Source of the DNA: Virgibacillus sp. LDC-1
Lineage (GTDB): Bacteria > Bacillota > Bacilli > Bacillales > Amphibacillaceae
Length of the DNA: 64,000 bases
Direction: 5' to 3'
Assembly: GCF_030137545.1 (NCBI RefSeq)
Contig: NZ_JARUVL010000004.1
Coordinates: forward strand, 124,001 to 188,000
The notes below the pieces were generated by a model. The model was not told the origin of the DNA. It made no database searches and saw nothing but the letters and a program-made list of their open reading frames with translations. A program made the translations under genes and the position numbers. Shown piece after piece: positions 34,605 through 42,928 of the stretch. How positions within the stretch are numbered: the first letter of the stretch is position 1; the number at the start of each line of letters is the position of its first letter.

Positions 34605-34697
34605 ATGTTTGGAAAATGGACAAGAACTGATTTGCTATATTTCGTAACGTTTGGATTAACGTTAGGATTTTTGTATTTTTCACTCATCACAGCATAA
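34605..34697 (+). CDS. 30-residue SOS-controlled single-helix membrane peptide in the yneA position
   Basis: ATG at 34605 with AAAGGG eight bases upstream opens a 30-codon frame (MFGKWTRTDL..., ending SLITA, then TAA). The basic N-terminus (K4, R7) is followed by about 20 hydrophobic residues (10-29), so one membrane helix with N-terminus inside is predicted. It is the first gene after a LexA-controlled perfect promoter and lies 21 bases before yneB. In B. subtilis this slot encodes YneA, a division suppressor of about 105 residues with one membrane helix plus a LysM domain. Here no LysM can fit: only 21 bases remain. A SidA-like or reduced YneA role is inference. Too short for homology proof. 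Confidence 0.7.
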   Translation: MFGKWTRTDLLYFVTFGLTLGFLYFSLITA

Positions 34698-34706
34698 TGC
34701 AACTAG

Positions 34707-35357
<651 letters not shown>

Positions 35358-35383
35358 ATATAAATAAGTAGGAAGTTATGATA

Positions 35384-35420
35384 AAAAAGCAGGAACATAT
35401 TTATCGTTCGTGCTTTTTTA
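35384..35420 (+). terminator. Intrinsic terminator after yneB
   Basis: AAAAAGCAGGAAC pairs with GTTCGTGCTTTTT (one mismatch) around ATATTTATC. It ends the SOS operon. Confidence 0.85.
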
Positions 35421-35483
35421 AATTTGACGACTCCACCCATGTTAACGTTGGAGTCAATCTGCCTTAACAGGAGGATAGACCAC

Positions 35484-35717
35484 ATGATAAGTAAACAAAA
35501 GTTAGAACGCATCAATTTTCTTGCTAAGAAGGCAAAGAATGAGGGACTCACAAATGCCGAAAAAGAGGAACAAGCGGAATTAAGGCAAGAGTACCTAAAA
35601 AATGTTCGAAAATCCTTTAAAAACCAATTTAAAACAATGACTGTAATTGATCCTGCTGGAAATGATGTTACACCTCAAAAGGTTCGAGATTTACAGGAGA
35701 GAAATAAAAAGAATTGA
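35484..35717 (+). CDS. ynzC: DUF896 protein YnzC
   Basis: A 77-residue protein of the DUF896/UPF0291 family (YnzC). Family sequence is evident: the N-terminal helical hairpin (LERINFLAKKAKNEGLTNAE) and the basic segment NVRKSFKNQFKTM. The ATG at 35484 has AGGAGG nine bases upstream; an in-frame start at 35424 would extend into the preceding terminator. In B. subtilis ynzC follows yneB and may be SOS-induced by read-through; here a terminator separates them. Function unknown. Confidence 0.92.
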   Translation: MISKQKLERINFLAKKAKNEGLTNAEKEEQAELRQEYLKNVRKSFKNQFKTMTVIDPAGNDVTPQKVRDLQERNKKN

Positions 35718-35871
35718 TGTAAGCTTTTTTTATTCTTTATAATTTATCAAGAAAAAGACACGATTTGGAGCTGTAAATTCTTTTGCATCGTGTTTTCGCT
35801 TGTTATGTCCTATGTTTCGTTATAAGATGAAGTAGATACTAGAAGCTTTTACACGGAAAGGGGTATATACC

Positions 35872-37875
35872 TTGGGAAATAATGTTGAACAACTATCTAT
35901 TAATACAATTCGAACACTATCAATTGACGCTATTGAAAAAGCAAATTCCGGTCATCCTGGTCTTCCAATGGGAGCCGCGCCAATGGCTTATACGTTGTGG
36001 ACAGACTTTATGAAGCATAACCCTAAAAACTCAAAATGGTTTAACCGAGATCGGTTTGTTTTGTCTGCAGGTCATGGTTCCATGCTGTTGTATAGCTTGT
36101 TACACTTAGCAGGCTATGATGTGACAATGGAGGACTTGAAGAATTTCCGCCAATGGGAGTCTAGAACACCAGGTCATCCCGAAGTACATCATACAGATGG
36201 AGTTGAAGCTACTACTGGACCATTAGGACAAGGGATTGCGATGGCTGTTGGAATGGCGATGGCTGAGGCACATCTTGCTGCAAAATATAATAAAACGGAT
36301 ATTTCCATTATCGATCACTTTACATATGCACTTGTAAGTGACGGCGATTTAATGGAAGGTATTTCACATGAAGCCGCTTCTTTAGCAGGTCATTTACGTT
36401 TAGGAAAATTAATTGCATTGTATGATTCAAATGACATTTCCCTTGATGGTGATTTAAATCAATCATTCTCTGATAATACAGAGGAACGTTTTAAAGCATA
36501 CGGCTGGCAGGTATTACGTGTAGAGGATGGAAATGATATCGCCCAGCTGAGAAAAGCAATAAAAGCTGCAAAGGAAAATACAGCGCAGCCAACATTGATT
36601 GAAATTAAAACAGTAATTGGATACGGTTCACCAAATAAATCTGCTTCAGCTGCTTCTCATGGTTCTCCATTAGGGGGAGATGAAGTAAAACTAACAAAAG
36701 AATATTATAATTGGGCACATGAAGAATTTCATGTTCCAGAAGAAGTTTATCATGATTTTCGCGATAAAATTGTGAACCCAGGAGCAGAAGCAGAAAACGC
36801 TTGGAATTCTCTTTTTGATGCATATAAAGAAAAATATCCGACAGAAGCAAAGGAATTGGAGTTAGCCATTAAAGGTGAACTTCCAGCAGGTTGGGAAAAA
36901 GAGCTGCCATCCTTTGAATCAGGAAAAGATACATTGGCTACAAGGGCATCGTCAGGAAAAGTGTTAAATGCCATTGCGAAGCATGTACCGTTCTTCTTTG
37001 GAGGAAGTGCAGATTTAGCGGGCTCTAACAAAACAATGATGAACGATGAAGCTGATTTTTCACGTAACAATTATGCTGGTAGAAACATTTGGTTTGGTGT
37101 TCGTGAGCATGCAATGGGAGCTGCTTTAAATGGAATGGCACTTCATGGAGGCTTAAAGGTCTACGGTGGTACATTCTTCGTATTTAGTGATTACTTACGA
37201 CCAGCAGTTCGTTTGTCTGCCATTATGAATACACCTGTTACGTACGTGTTCACACACGACTCCATCGCGGTTGGAGAGGACGGTCCTACACACGAACCGG
37301 TTGAGCATTTAGCAGCTCTAAGAGCAATGCCGAATGTGTCGCTTATTCGTCCAGCAGATGCAAATGAAACACAAGCAGCTTGGCGTTTAGCATTAGAGTC
37401 TAAAAACAAGCCAACTGCCCTTGTGTTAACAAGACAAGATTTACCAACGTTAGCAGGAACTAAAGAGCATGCATATGAAGGCGTTAAAAAAGGCGCTTAT
37501 ATCGTTTCTGATAGTAAGAAAGAAACGCCAGATGCGTTATTACTCGCAACAGGATCCGAAGTGCAGCTTGCAATTAAAGCGCAGGAGCAATTAGCAGCGA
37601 AGGAAATTGATGTTCGCGTCGTGAGCATGCCATCATGGGATCGTTTCAATGAGCAAGATGAAACGTATAAGCATTCAGTTCTACCGAAAAGTGTTAAAAA
37701 ACGTGTTGCCATTGAAATGGGTGCTTCTTTCGGTTGGGAGCGTTATACCGGTGATGAAGGAATCGTACTAGGCATTGATACGTTTGGTGCCTCTGCAAAT
37801 GGCGATAAAGTAATGAAGGAATATGGATTCTCTGTAGAAAATGTTGTGCAAAATGTAGAACGTTTATTGAAATAA
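35872..37875 (+). CDS. tkt: Transketolase
   Basis: A 667-residue thiamine-diphosphate enzyme of the pentose phosphate pathway, moving two-carbon units between sugar phosphates. The TPP-binding motif is in [13 protein letters not shown] (about 152-164). The N-terminal GHPGLPMG and [15 protein letters not shown] regions and the pyrimidine domain's [10 protein letters not shown] (about 403-412) are present. The start is TTG 35872 with AAAGGGG eight bases upstream. It is monocistronic, placed between ynzC and sirA as in B. subtilis, and ends at a terminator. Confidence 0.97.
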   Translation: MGNNVEQLSINTIRTLSIDAIEKANSGHPGLPMGAAPMAYTLWTDFMKHNPKNSKWFNRDRFVLSAGHGSMLLYSLLHLAGYDVTMEDLKNFRQWESRTPGHPEVHHTDGVEATTGPLGQGIAMAVGMAMAEAHLAAKYNKTDISIIDHFTYALVSDGDLMEGISHEAASLAGHLRLGKLIALYDSNDISLDGDLNQSFSDNTEERFKAYGWQVLRVEDGNDIAQLRKAIKAAKENTAQPTLIEIKTVIGYGSPNKSASAASHGSPLGGDEVKLTKEYYNWAHEEFHVPEEVYHDFRDKIVNPGAEAENAWNSLFDAYKEKYPTEAKELELAIKGELPAGWEKELPSFESGKDTLATRASSGKVLNAIAKHVPFFFGGSADLAGSNKTMMNDEADFSRNNYAGRNIWFGVREHAMGAALNGMALHGGLKVYGGTFFVFSDYLRPAVRLSAIMNTPVTYVFTHDSIAVGEDGPTHEPVEHLAALRAMPNVSLIRPADANETQAAWRLALESKNKPTALVLTRQDLPTLAGTKEHAYEGVKKGAYIVSDSKKETPDALLLATGSEVQLAIKAQEQLAAKEIDVRVVSMPSWDRFNEQDETYKHSVLPKSVKKRVAIEMGASFGWERYTGDEGIVLGIDTFGASANGDKVMKEYGFSVENVVQNVERLLK

Positions 37876-37886
37876 CATAGATAGCA

Positions 37887-37925
37887 AAAGCATCTCTATT
37901 GTATTGAATACGATAGGGGTGCTTT
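37887..37925 (+). terminator. Intrinsic terminator after tkt
   Basis: AAAGCATC-CTAT-GTAT pairs with ATAC-ATAG-GGTGCTTT with small internal mismatches, followed by CTTCGTTCC. The T-tract is modest. Confidence 0.65.
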
Positions 37926-37968
37926 CTTCGTTCCTTTATAACGTATAAATGCTCTATTTAATCAAGCT

Positions 37969-37977
37969 TTTGACAAA
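37969..37977 (-). promoter_or_regulatory. Candidate Spo0A box upstream of sirA
   Basis: The minus strand reads TTTGTCAAA, matching the extended 0A box TTTGTCRAA. It lies about 55 bases upstream of a TATAAT at 38030-38035. sirA is Spo0A-activated in B. subtilis, so the site is plausible but short. Confidence 0.35.
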
Positions 37978-38068
37978 ACTAGTGTTGTTTTTTAACACAG
38001 TATGACATTTTTTTCCTGTTAGACATGCTTATAATAGACATAAATACGCATAGAGGAGGAAATGCTGG

Positions 38069-38515
38069 ATGCAAAGCTATTCAATTTATTGGATTAAAGA
38101 AGAATTTGCTGTTCACTATTTTTATAAAAGTGACTTGTTATATCGCTTTCTTAAAGCTTATGAACAAGATAAGGAGAGAGAGGATTATGCGCTTCAATAT
38201 GAATTTATAACGAATGAATTCGATGCAGATCTTATTCTTTCTCATTTAAGAGATAATATAGAAGTGCAAAAGCGAAGCAATGCACATCAGCTTTCCACCG
38301 ATTCACGATGTCTTACTTTACATATGCGCAAAAAACAGATAAAATTTCAATGTCAAACAATACATGAAGCTGAAAATATGTTGTTTCCGTTTTTACGACA
38401 AGTACATCCCTATTTATTTGTAATAGGGAACAATCCGGTTCGTTATGGATGGATTTCTCCATCATTACTTAATTCAAAACATATTGCGGAAGAAGTATTG
38501 TATTCCTATCTCTGA
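38069..38515 (+). CDS. sirA: Sporulation inhibitor of replication SirA
   Basis: A 148-residue protein recognised as SirA (YneE) from its N-terminus (YSIYWIKEEFAVHYF), the FLRQVHPYLFVIGNNPVRYG segment region near the C-terminus and its place between tkt and yneF. In B. subtilis SirA binds domain I of DnaA and blocks new rounds of replication once sporulation starts. AGGAGG lies upstream of the ATG. Sequence is diverged, as usual for the family. Confidence 0.87.
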   Translation: MQSYSIYWIKEEFAVHYFYKSDLLYRFLKAYEQDKEREDYALQYEFITNEFDADLILSHLRDNIEVQKRSNAHQLSTDSRCLTLHMRKKQIKFQCQTIHEAENMLFPFLRQVHPYLFVIGNNPVRYGWISPSLLNSKHIAEEVLYSYL

Positions 38516-38560
38516 TTTACTATACTGTATAAGAGACAACACGAAGGAGGAAAGCTTTAC

Positions 38561-38782
38561 ATGGGAACTATATGGGTAGTATTAATAGCAATTGGAGCAT
38601 TAATTGCTGGTGTTGCTCTGGGTTTTTTTATTGCGAGAAAATATATGATGAGCTATATGAAAAAGAATCCACCAATTAATGAGCAAATGCTTCGCACATT
38701 AATGATGCAAATGGGACAAAAACCATCCCAGAAAAAAATCAATCAAATGATGCGTGCAATGAATACTCAAATGGATAAATAA
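38561..38782 (+). CDS. yneF: UPF0154 membrane protein YneF
   Basis: A 73-residue protein with one N-terminal membrane helix (about residues 4-26, [20 protein letters not shown]) and a basic cytosolic tail rich in Met and Gln ([17 protein letters not shown]), the family hallmark. AAGGAGG lies upstream. Position after sirA is conserved. Function unknown. Confidence 0.93.
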   Translation: MGTIWVVLIAIGALIAGVALGFFIARKYMMSYMKKNPPINEQMLRTLMMQMGQKPSQKKINQMMRAMNTQMDK

Positions 38783-38826
38783 TCATGCAATCATCTCTAT
38801 TATGAGGAAATTTCCATTTGCAAATG

Positions 38827-38858
38827 CCCTGTACAAAATAGAAGTATAGGGTTTTTTG
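38827..38858 (+). terminator. Intrinsic terminator after yneF
   Basis: CCCTGTAC pairs with GTATAGGG (one G-U/mismatch position), followed by TTTTTTG. Confidence 0.8.
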
Positions 38859-38957
38859 ATTTCTGTGCTTTAATTGTTGCAATATTGTCAAAATCTAATT
38901 CTTTTTATCTCACACATTTTTGTTAGAATGAAGGTTAATGGATTGGGAGGGGTTAGC

Positions 38958-39662
38958 ATGTCAGAAATTAATATTTTTATTGCGTTTGGAGCAGGTTTTC
39001 TATCATTTATCTCACCTTGTGTATTACCATTGTTCCCTGCTTTTTTATCCTACATAACAGGTATGAGTGTGAATGAGCTGCAGCAGGATCAAAAAGGATT
39101 TAATAAAAAGAGTATGCTACATACCATCTTCTTTTTACTTGGATTTTCAAGTATTTTTATCATCATTGGATATTCTTCCACTTTTTTTGCGACTTTTTTA
39201 ACTACATATAATGAATTGATTCGCCAAATCGGCGGTATTTTAATTATCTTCTTTGGCTTAGTGATTGTGGGGATCTTTAATTTTAATTTTTTGATGAAGG
39301 ATAAACGAGTTACCTTTCGAAATCGTCCATCTGGATACATTGGATCGTATATTATTGGGTTAGCATTTTCATTAGGCTGGCAGCCATGCACAGGACCGAT
39401 CTTGATGGTTGTATTTTCGCTTGCCGCGTCAGATCCACAAGTCGGAATGGTAATGATGATCAGTTATGTGTTAGGTTTTTCGATTCCGTTTTTCGTGCTT
39501 TCCTTTTTCGTTGGCAAGCTGTCGTGGATTAAACGCCATAGTGTACTGCTAGTCAAAATTGGTGGATATTTCATGATCTTTATGGGAATTGCACTCTTTT
39601 TTAATTGGACGACAAAGCTAACTTCATTTTTGGCAAGCTGGTTTGGTTGGAGTGGTTTTTAG
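38958..39662 (+). CDS. ccdA: Cytochrome c biogenesis/thiol-disulfide membrane protein CcdA
   Basis: A 234-residue, six-helix membrane protein. Paired cysteines are in ISPCVLPLFPAF (about 17-28) and GWQPCTGPILMV (about 138-149), the CcdA hallmark. It carries electrons from cytosolic thioredoxin to extracytoplasmic thiol-disulfide proteins for cytochrome c maturation and spore synthesis. The ATG at 38958 has GGGAGGGG six to eight bases upstream and gives the family length of about 235; an in-frame ATG at 38874 is upstream of any good site. It is followed by an mrpB-like gene and ccdC. Confidence 0.94.
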   Translation: MSEINIFIAFGAGFLSFISPCVLPLFPAFLSYITGMSVNELQQDQKGFNKKSMLHTIFFLLGFSSIFIIIGYSSTFFATFLTTYNELIRQIGGILIIFFGLVIVGIFNFNFLMKDKRVTFRNRPSGYIGSYIIGLAFSLGWQPCTGPILMVVFSLAASDPQVGMVMMISYVLGFSIPFFVLSFFVGKLSWIKRHSVLLVKIGGYFMIFMGIALFFNWTTKLTSFLASWFGWSGF

Positions 39663-39727
39663 TAGAATCTCCAATCGCTTTGTATTATCATATTAAATAA
39701 TTGAATTGGTAAAAGGGGAACTTACTT

Positions 39728-40153
39728 ATGTACAAACCGAATGATTTAATTTTACGTACAACCACATCCCTTATTGCGTTTATATTACTTGGATTTGCTG
39801 TGTATTTATTATTAGCTGGACATAATTCTCCTGGTGGTGGATTTGTTGGTGGGCTAGTTACTTCTGCAGCAGTAATCCTGATGTATATGGCATATGGGAT
39901 GGAAACAATCGCGAAAATAATACCTGTTAATTTTCGAACAGTAATTCCAGTAGGCCTGTTAATAGCTGTGGGTACGGGCTTAGGTTCTTTTGTATTTGAT
40001 GTGCCATTTCTCTCTCATACATTTGGTTACTTTAATGTACCGATATTCGGGAAAATTGAGCTTGCGACCGCGATGCTTTTTGATATAGGGGTTTATCTCA
40101 CAGTTCTTGGCGTAACAATTACGATTATATTAAATATCGCCAACGATCAATAA
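39728..40153 (+). CDS. MrpB-like Na+/H+ antiporter subunit, without the other Mrp genes
   Basis: A 141-residue membrane protein with four hydrophobic segments and the MnhB/MrpB signature AGHNSPGGGFVGGL (about 29-42). MrpB normally works only as part of a six- or seven-subunit MrpA-G cation/proton antiporter, yet no other mrp gene is near. It sits between ccdA and ccdC, exactly where B. subtilis has ccdB (yneI). A Mrp complex elsewhere in the genome may use it, or it may have a separate role. AGGGGA RBS. Confidence 0.85.
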   Translation: MYKPNDLILRTTTSLIAFILLGFAVYLLLAGHNSPGGGFVGGLVTSAAVILMYMAYGMETIAKIIPVNFRTVIPVGLLIAVGTGLGSFVFDVPFLSHTFGYFNVPIFGKIELATAMLFDIGVYLTVLGVTITIILNIANDQ

Positions 40154-40174
40154 TTAATAGGGGGAGGTTCAGGA

Positions 40175-40210
40175 ATGAATCCGAAAATGGGTGCATTCCT
40201 GGACTTTTAG
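40175..40210 (+). CDS. Possible 11-residue leader peptide before ccdC
   Basis: ATG-AAT-CCG...TAG encodes MNPKMGAFLDF with GGGGAGG ending seven bases upstream, a better site than that of ccdC itself. CAGGAATG (40170-40177) and CATTCCTG (40194-40201) form a hairpin across the frame, followed by ACTTTTAG. It could couple translation or attenuate transcription into ccdC. No family evidence. Confidence 0.35.
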   Translation: MNPKMGAFLDF

Positions 40211-40226
40211 AAAGAAGTGATAATCT

Positions 40227-40706
40227 ATGTTTTGGCTCATAGCTAGTACAATTGCGGCAGCATTTATGGCTGTGACGATGATTTTTGTTCGTTTAAAAGC
40301 TGCCAAAAAACCAGCATCGGTAAAAAAAATATTACTTCCTCCGTTATTCATGAGTACAGGGGCTCTCATGTTTGTATTTCCACCGTTTCAGGTTAGTCTA
40401 CTACAAGTGATAGAAGCGATGTCTGTAGGCGTTGTTTTTTCTTTTTTCTTGATAAAATCGTCTAAATTCGAGATAAGGGGAAATGCGATTTATTTAATTC
40501 CATCTAAATCATTTATCTTTATCTTATTTGGATTATTAGTAGTTCGTATCGTATTAAAGCTTTATCTTGGCAAGACGATTTCTCTAGGAGAGACGAGCGG
40601 TATGTTTTTCTTGCTTGCTTTTGGTATGATTCTGTCTTGGCGTATTGCGATGCTTTATAAATTTAAAAAGCTAGAAAATCAATTAAATACAAAAAATGCG
40701 CTGTAA
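40227..40706 (+). CDS. ccdC: CcdC family membrane protein (YneJ)
   Basis: A 159-residue membrane protein with about five hydrophobic segments, matching the YneJ/CcdC family (KKPASVKKILLPPLFMSTGA loop region, C-terminal WRIAMLYKFKKLE). Its gene follows ccdA in Bacillaceae, though its role in cytochrome c synthesis is not essential and remains unclear. AGAAGTGA lies upstream of the ATG. A terminator shared with yneK follows. Confidence 0.88.
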   Translation: MFWLIASTIAAAFMAVTMIFVRLKAAKKPASVKKILLPPLFMSTGALMFVFPPFQVSLLQVIEAMSVGVVFSFFLIKSSKFEIRGNAIYLIPSKSFIFILFGLLVVRIVLKLYLGKTISLGETSGMFFLLAFGMILSWRIAMLYKFKKLENQLNTKNAL

Positions 40707-40730
40707 AAATAAAGTCGGCGCATTTTTTTT
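40692..40730. terminator. Terminator between convergent ccdC and yneK
   Basis: AAAAAATGCGC pairs with GCGCATTTTTT around a 16-base loop. The A-run and T-run on both sides allow termination in both directions. It overlaps the end of ccdC. Confidence 0.85.
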
Positions 40731-40765
40731 AACTATTAGTACGTTTCAAGCAACTAGCTTTATAA

Positions 40766-41242
40766 CTATTTTCGATTGTATTGCTTTTGCCAGTTATCAC
40801 GGTAGTTTGATTTTGATAATTGAAAGAGATGCTCGTAATCAGCAATATTAATGTTTTTTTCCTTTAGCTTTTTACGAAGGAATTTGTGATCACGTTTTGG
40901 GGTAGCAATAATATAGCCTTCAATCACAATATCTTCGGTTATATGTATGTTGTTTCGTTGCAAGGCAATTTCTCCGATTTTACTTGCAATTTTATGACGT
41001 GCTACATCTCTAAACAATTCTGGTACTGGCGCAACTAATTCTTCTAAGAGTGCTTTTTCTTTTTCTTGCCACATATGCTTTGTTTTATCGAAATAGTAAT
41101 TTTCCCAATCCATTACACTTTTGCCATCATCTTTTGGTAGCTGTTTAAGAAATTTTCGAAACATAAAATAGCCGCCGATTGCCATCGAACCTATAAGGAA
41201 AAATCCCCACAAAATAATGAAATAATCTACAAATATTGACAT
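40766..41242 (-). CDS. yneK: DUF2621 protein YneK
   Basis: A 158-residue protein with one N-terminal membrane helix (about 5-27) followed by a charged cytosolic domain (MDWENYYFDKTKHMWQ, GYIIATPKRDHKFLRKKLKEKNI region). It matches YneK of the DUF2621 family in length, orientation and place after ccdC. GAAGGTGA lies upstream of the ATG on the minus strand. Function unknown. Confidence 0.9.
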   Translation of the reverse strand: MSIFVDYFIILWGFFLIGSMAIGGYFMFRKFLKQLPKDDGKSVMDWENYYFDKTKHMWQEKEKALLEELVAPVPELFRDVARHKIASKIGEIALQRNNIHITEDIVIEGYIIATPKRDHKFLRKKLKEKNINIADYEHLFQLSKSNYRDNWQKQYNRK

Positions 41243-41539
41243 TTTATCACCTTCATATTATATACTATCAATACCTTGCCAATAGAGAAAAAATGAATCT
41301 AGCTTATTAAGCATACCATAGAAAAAAATAAAAAATATGGTAACTTTTATATCATAAAATCACTTCTAATGGTATATTTAAATTGGTAAATGATGTAACA
41401 TCAATTTACATTATATGCTAGTATTATTATAAGTGGATTGCTACATAGAAACAAGTTTCATATTTACTTAGGGTAGGACATATAATAGATTAAGCGAGCG
41501 ATCTTGATTGTTGGATTTTGTATAAAAGGGGCGAATGTG

Positions 41540-42676
41540 ATGGTGAATAATTCGAACAAATATGACAAAAATGGCGAATATCTTGCTAATCCCGCCATTA
41601 TGGAAACAACCCACGACAATAGCCCGATAAAAAGCTTGGCTTCACTTCCATCGTTTATGTTGAATTGGATTGAACAAAAAAGCAATGATGTTGTTTCACT
41701 TTGGGATTTAGAAGGGAACCTGCTTTATATTTCCAATTCAATTGAACATGCGTTAGGCTACAAGCTTTCCGAGCTAAAAGGAGTTCAATGGTTAGATTTT
41801 GTCGCACCCGAAGATATTACATATATTAAAAACAATCTAGATCAAACCGTGGATAAAGAAAACATTTTTAATATTCAAGTTAAAAATTATGATGAACGCT
41901 ATATATGGTGTGAATGTAAAATTGCAAAGCTTTTGGATAACAACAATGAAGCAGGCTATTTTATCTCGATTATACGTGACATTACCGATAAAAAAGAAGC
42001 AGAGGAAATGATGATTCGGTCTGAGAAGATGTCAATTGCTGGGCAGTTAGCAGCAGGAATCGCACATGAAATCCGTAATCCGCTAACATCTCTAAAAGGA
42101 TTTTTACAGCTTCTTGAGGCAGGTGTAAAGCGGAAGGACGTTTATTATAAGATTATGATTGATGAAATAGAAAAGATGGAAACAATCACTTCCGAATTGC
42201 TGTTTATTTCCAAGCCTTTGACGGATTATAAGCAGCAAGAATCGGTTGAGCAAATGATTGAGGATGTAATTGAATTATTGAAACCACAAGCAAAATTAAA
42301 AAATATAATGATTATATTCGATAAAGAAGAAGATTGCTCGGTTTATTGTGATCGTTCGCAAATAAAGCAAGTATTAATTAATATCGTCAAAAATGCGATT
42401 GAAGCAATGGAAGAAAGTGGAAAAATCAATGTGATCATGCGTCGCAACGGATCCTATCTTCAAATCGATGTCATTGATGAAGGTCCAGGAATAGATGAGA
42501 AGATTATTCACAAGCTTGGTGAGCCGTTTTTCACGACAAAGAAAACCGGAACAGGATTAGGTTTAATGATTACGAAGCAAATATTAGAACGACATGATGC
42601 TACATTAAATATTATGCAAAACGAGGATAAAGGTAGTACATTTCGAATTACATTTACTGAATTACAAGGAATATAA
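41540..42676 (+). CDS. PAS-domain sensor histidine kinase (sporulation-kinase type)
   Basis: A 378-residue soluble kinase. One PAS domain (about residues 38-145, WDLEGNLLYISNSIEHALGY and a PAC tail ISIIRDITDKKEAEE). H box with the phosphorylated His in AGIAHEIRNPLTSLKG (about 173-188). N box INIVKNAIEAM, G1 DEGPGID and G2 GTGLGLMI follow. No membrane segments. The H box matches the KinA-E group that feeds the Spo0F/Spo0A phosphorelay, and no response regulator gene is adjacent, as is typical of them. ATG 41540 has AAAGGGG about eight bases upstream; an in-frame TTG at 41504 is less likely. Confidence 0.85.
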   Translation: MVNNSNKYDKNGEYLANPAIMETTHDNSPIKSLASLPSFMLNWIEQKSNDVVSLWDLEGNLLYISNSIEHALGYKLSELKGVQWLDFVAPEDITYIKNNLDQTVDKENIFNIQVKNYDERYIWCECKIAKLLDNNNEAGYFISIIRDITDKKEAEEMMIRSEKMSIAGQLAAGIAHEIRNPLTSLKGFLQLLEAGVKRKDVYYKIMIDEIEKMETITSELLFISKPLTDYKQQESVEQMIEDVIELLKPQAKLKNIMIIFDKEEDCSVYCDRSQIKQVLINIVKNAIEAMEESGKINVIMRRNGSYLQIDVIDEGPGIDEKIIHKLGEPFFTTKKTGTGLGLMITKQILERHDATLNIMQNEDKGSTFRITFTELQGI

Positions 42677-42748
42677 ATTTAAGTTTAATAAAGCAAACAA
42701 TTGTATAAGTAATTATTATCATTCTTCATAAGATTTTACTATATAGTA

Positions 42749-42783
42749 ACAAGCATGAAACATTTGTTTTATGCTTGTTTTTC
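42749..42783 (+). terminator. Intrinsic terminator after the histidine kinase
   Basis: ACAAGCATGAAACA pairs with TGTTTTATGCTTGT, followed by TTTTC. Confidence 0.85.
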
Positions 42784-42844
42784 ATTTAATATAGAGAACG
42801 AAAGGGTTTAGCGCCATTATATTTTTAATTCTCACACTCGGGAG

Positions 42845-42859
42845 ATAATAAATGTTTAT
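42845..42859. promoter_or_regulatory. CcpC-type operator upstream of citB
   Basis: ATAA-TAAATGT-TTAT matches the CcpC consensus ATAA-N7-TTAT exactly and is nearly palindromic. It is centred about 56 bases upstream of the expected start of transcription. CcpC represses citB in response to citrate in B. subtilis. Confidence 0.7.
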
Positions 42860-42872
42860 CAGTAGCAGATGG

Positions 42873-42901
42873 TTGAGCTACATTCTATCTCGAGCTATGA
42901 A
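42873..42901 (+). promoter_or_regulatory. Candidate citB promoter
   Basis: TTGAGC at 42873-42878, 17-base spacer and TATGAA at 42896-42901. The leader to the ATG would be about 20 bases. Confidence 0.5.
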
Positions 42902-42928
42902 AAAGCAAGATGGAAAGGGGAAACCTAT

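Noticed and set aside
34588-34647. Alternative 19-codon frame (MKGLIICLENG...) overlapping the SOS peptide
   Set aside because: Poor ribosome-binding site and hydrophilic, low-complexity product; the frame at 34605 has a proper AAAGGG site and a clear membrane helix.
34498-34683. Minus-strand 61-codon frame across the lexA-yneB gap
   Set aside because: Shadow of the regulatory region and the short peptide; no ribosome-binding site, would run through all LexA boxes.
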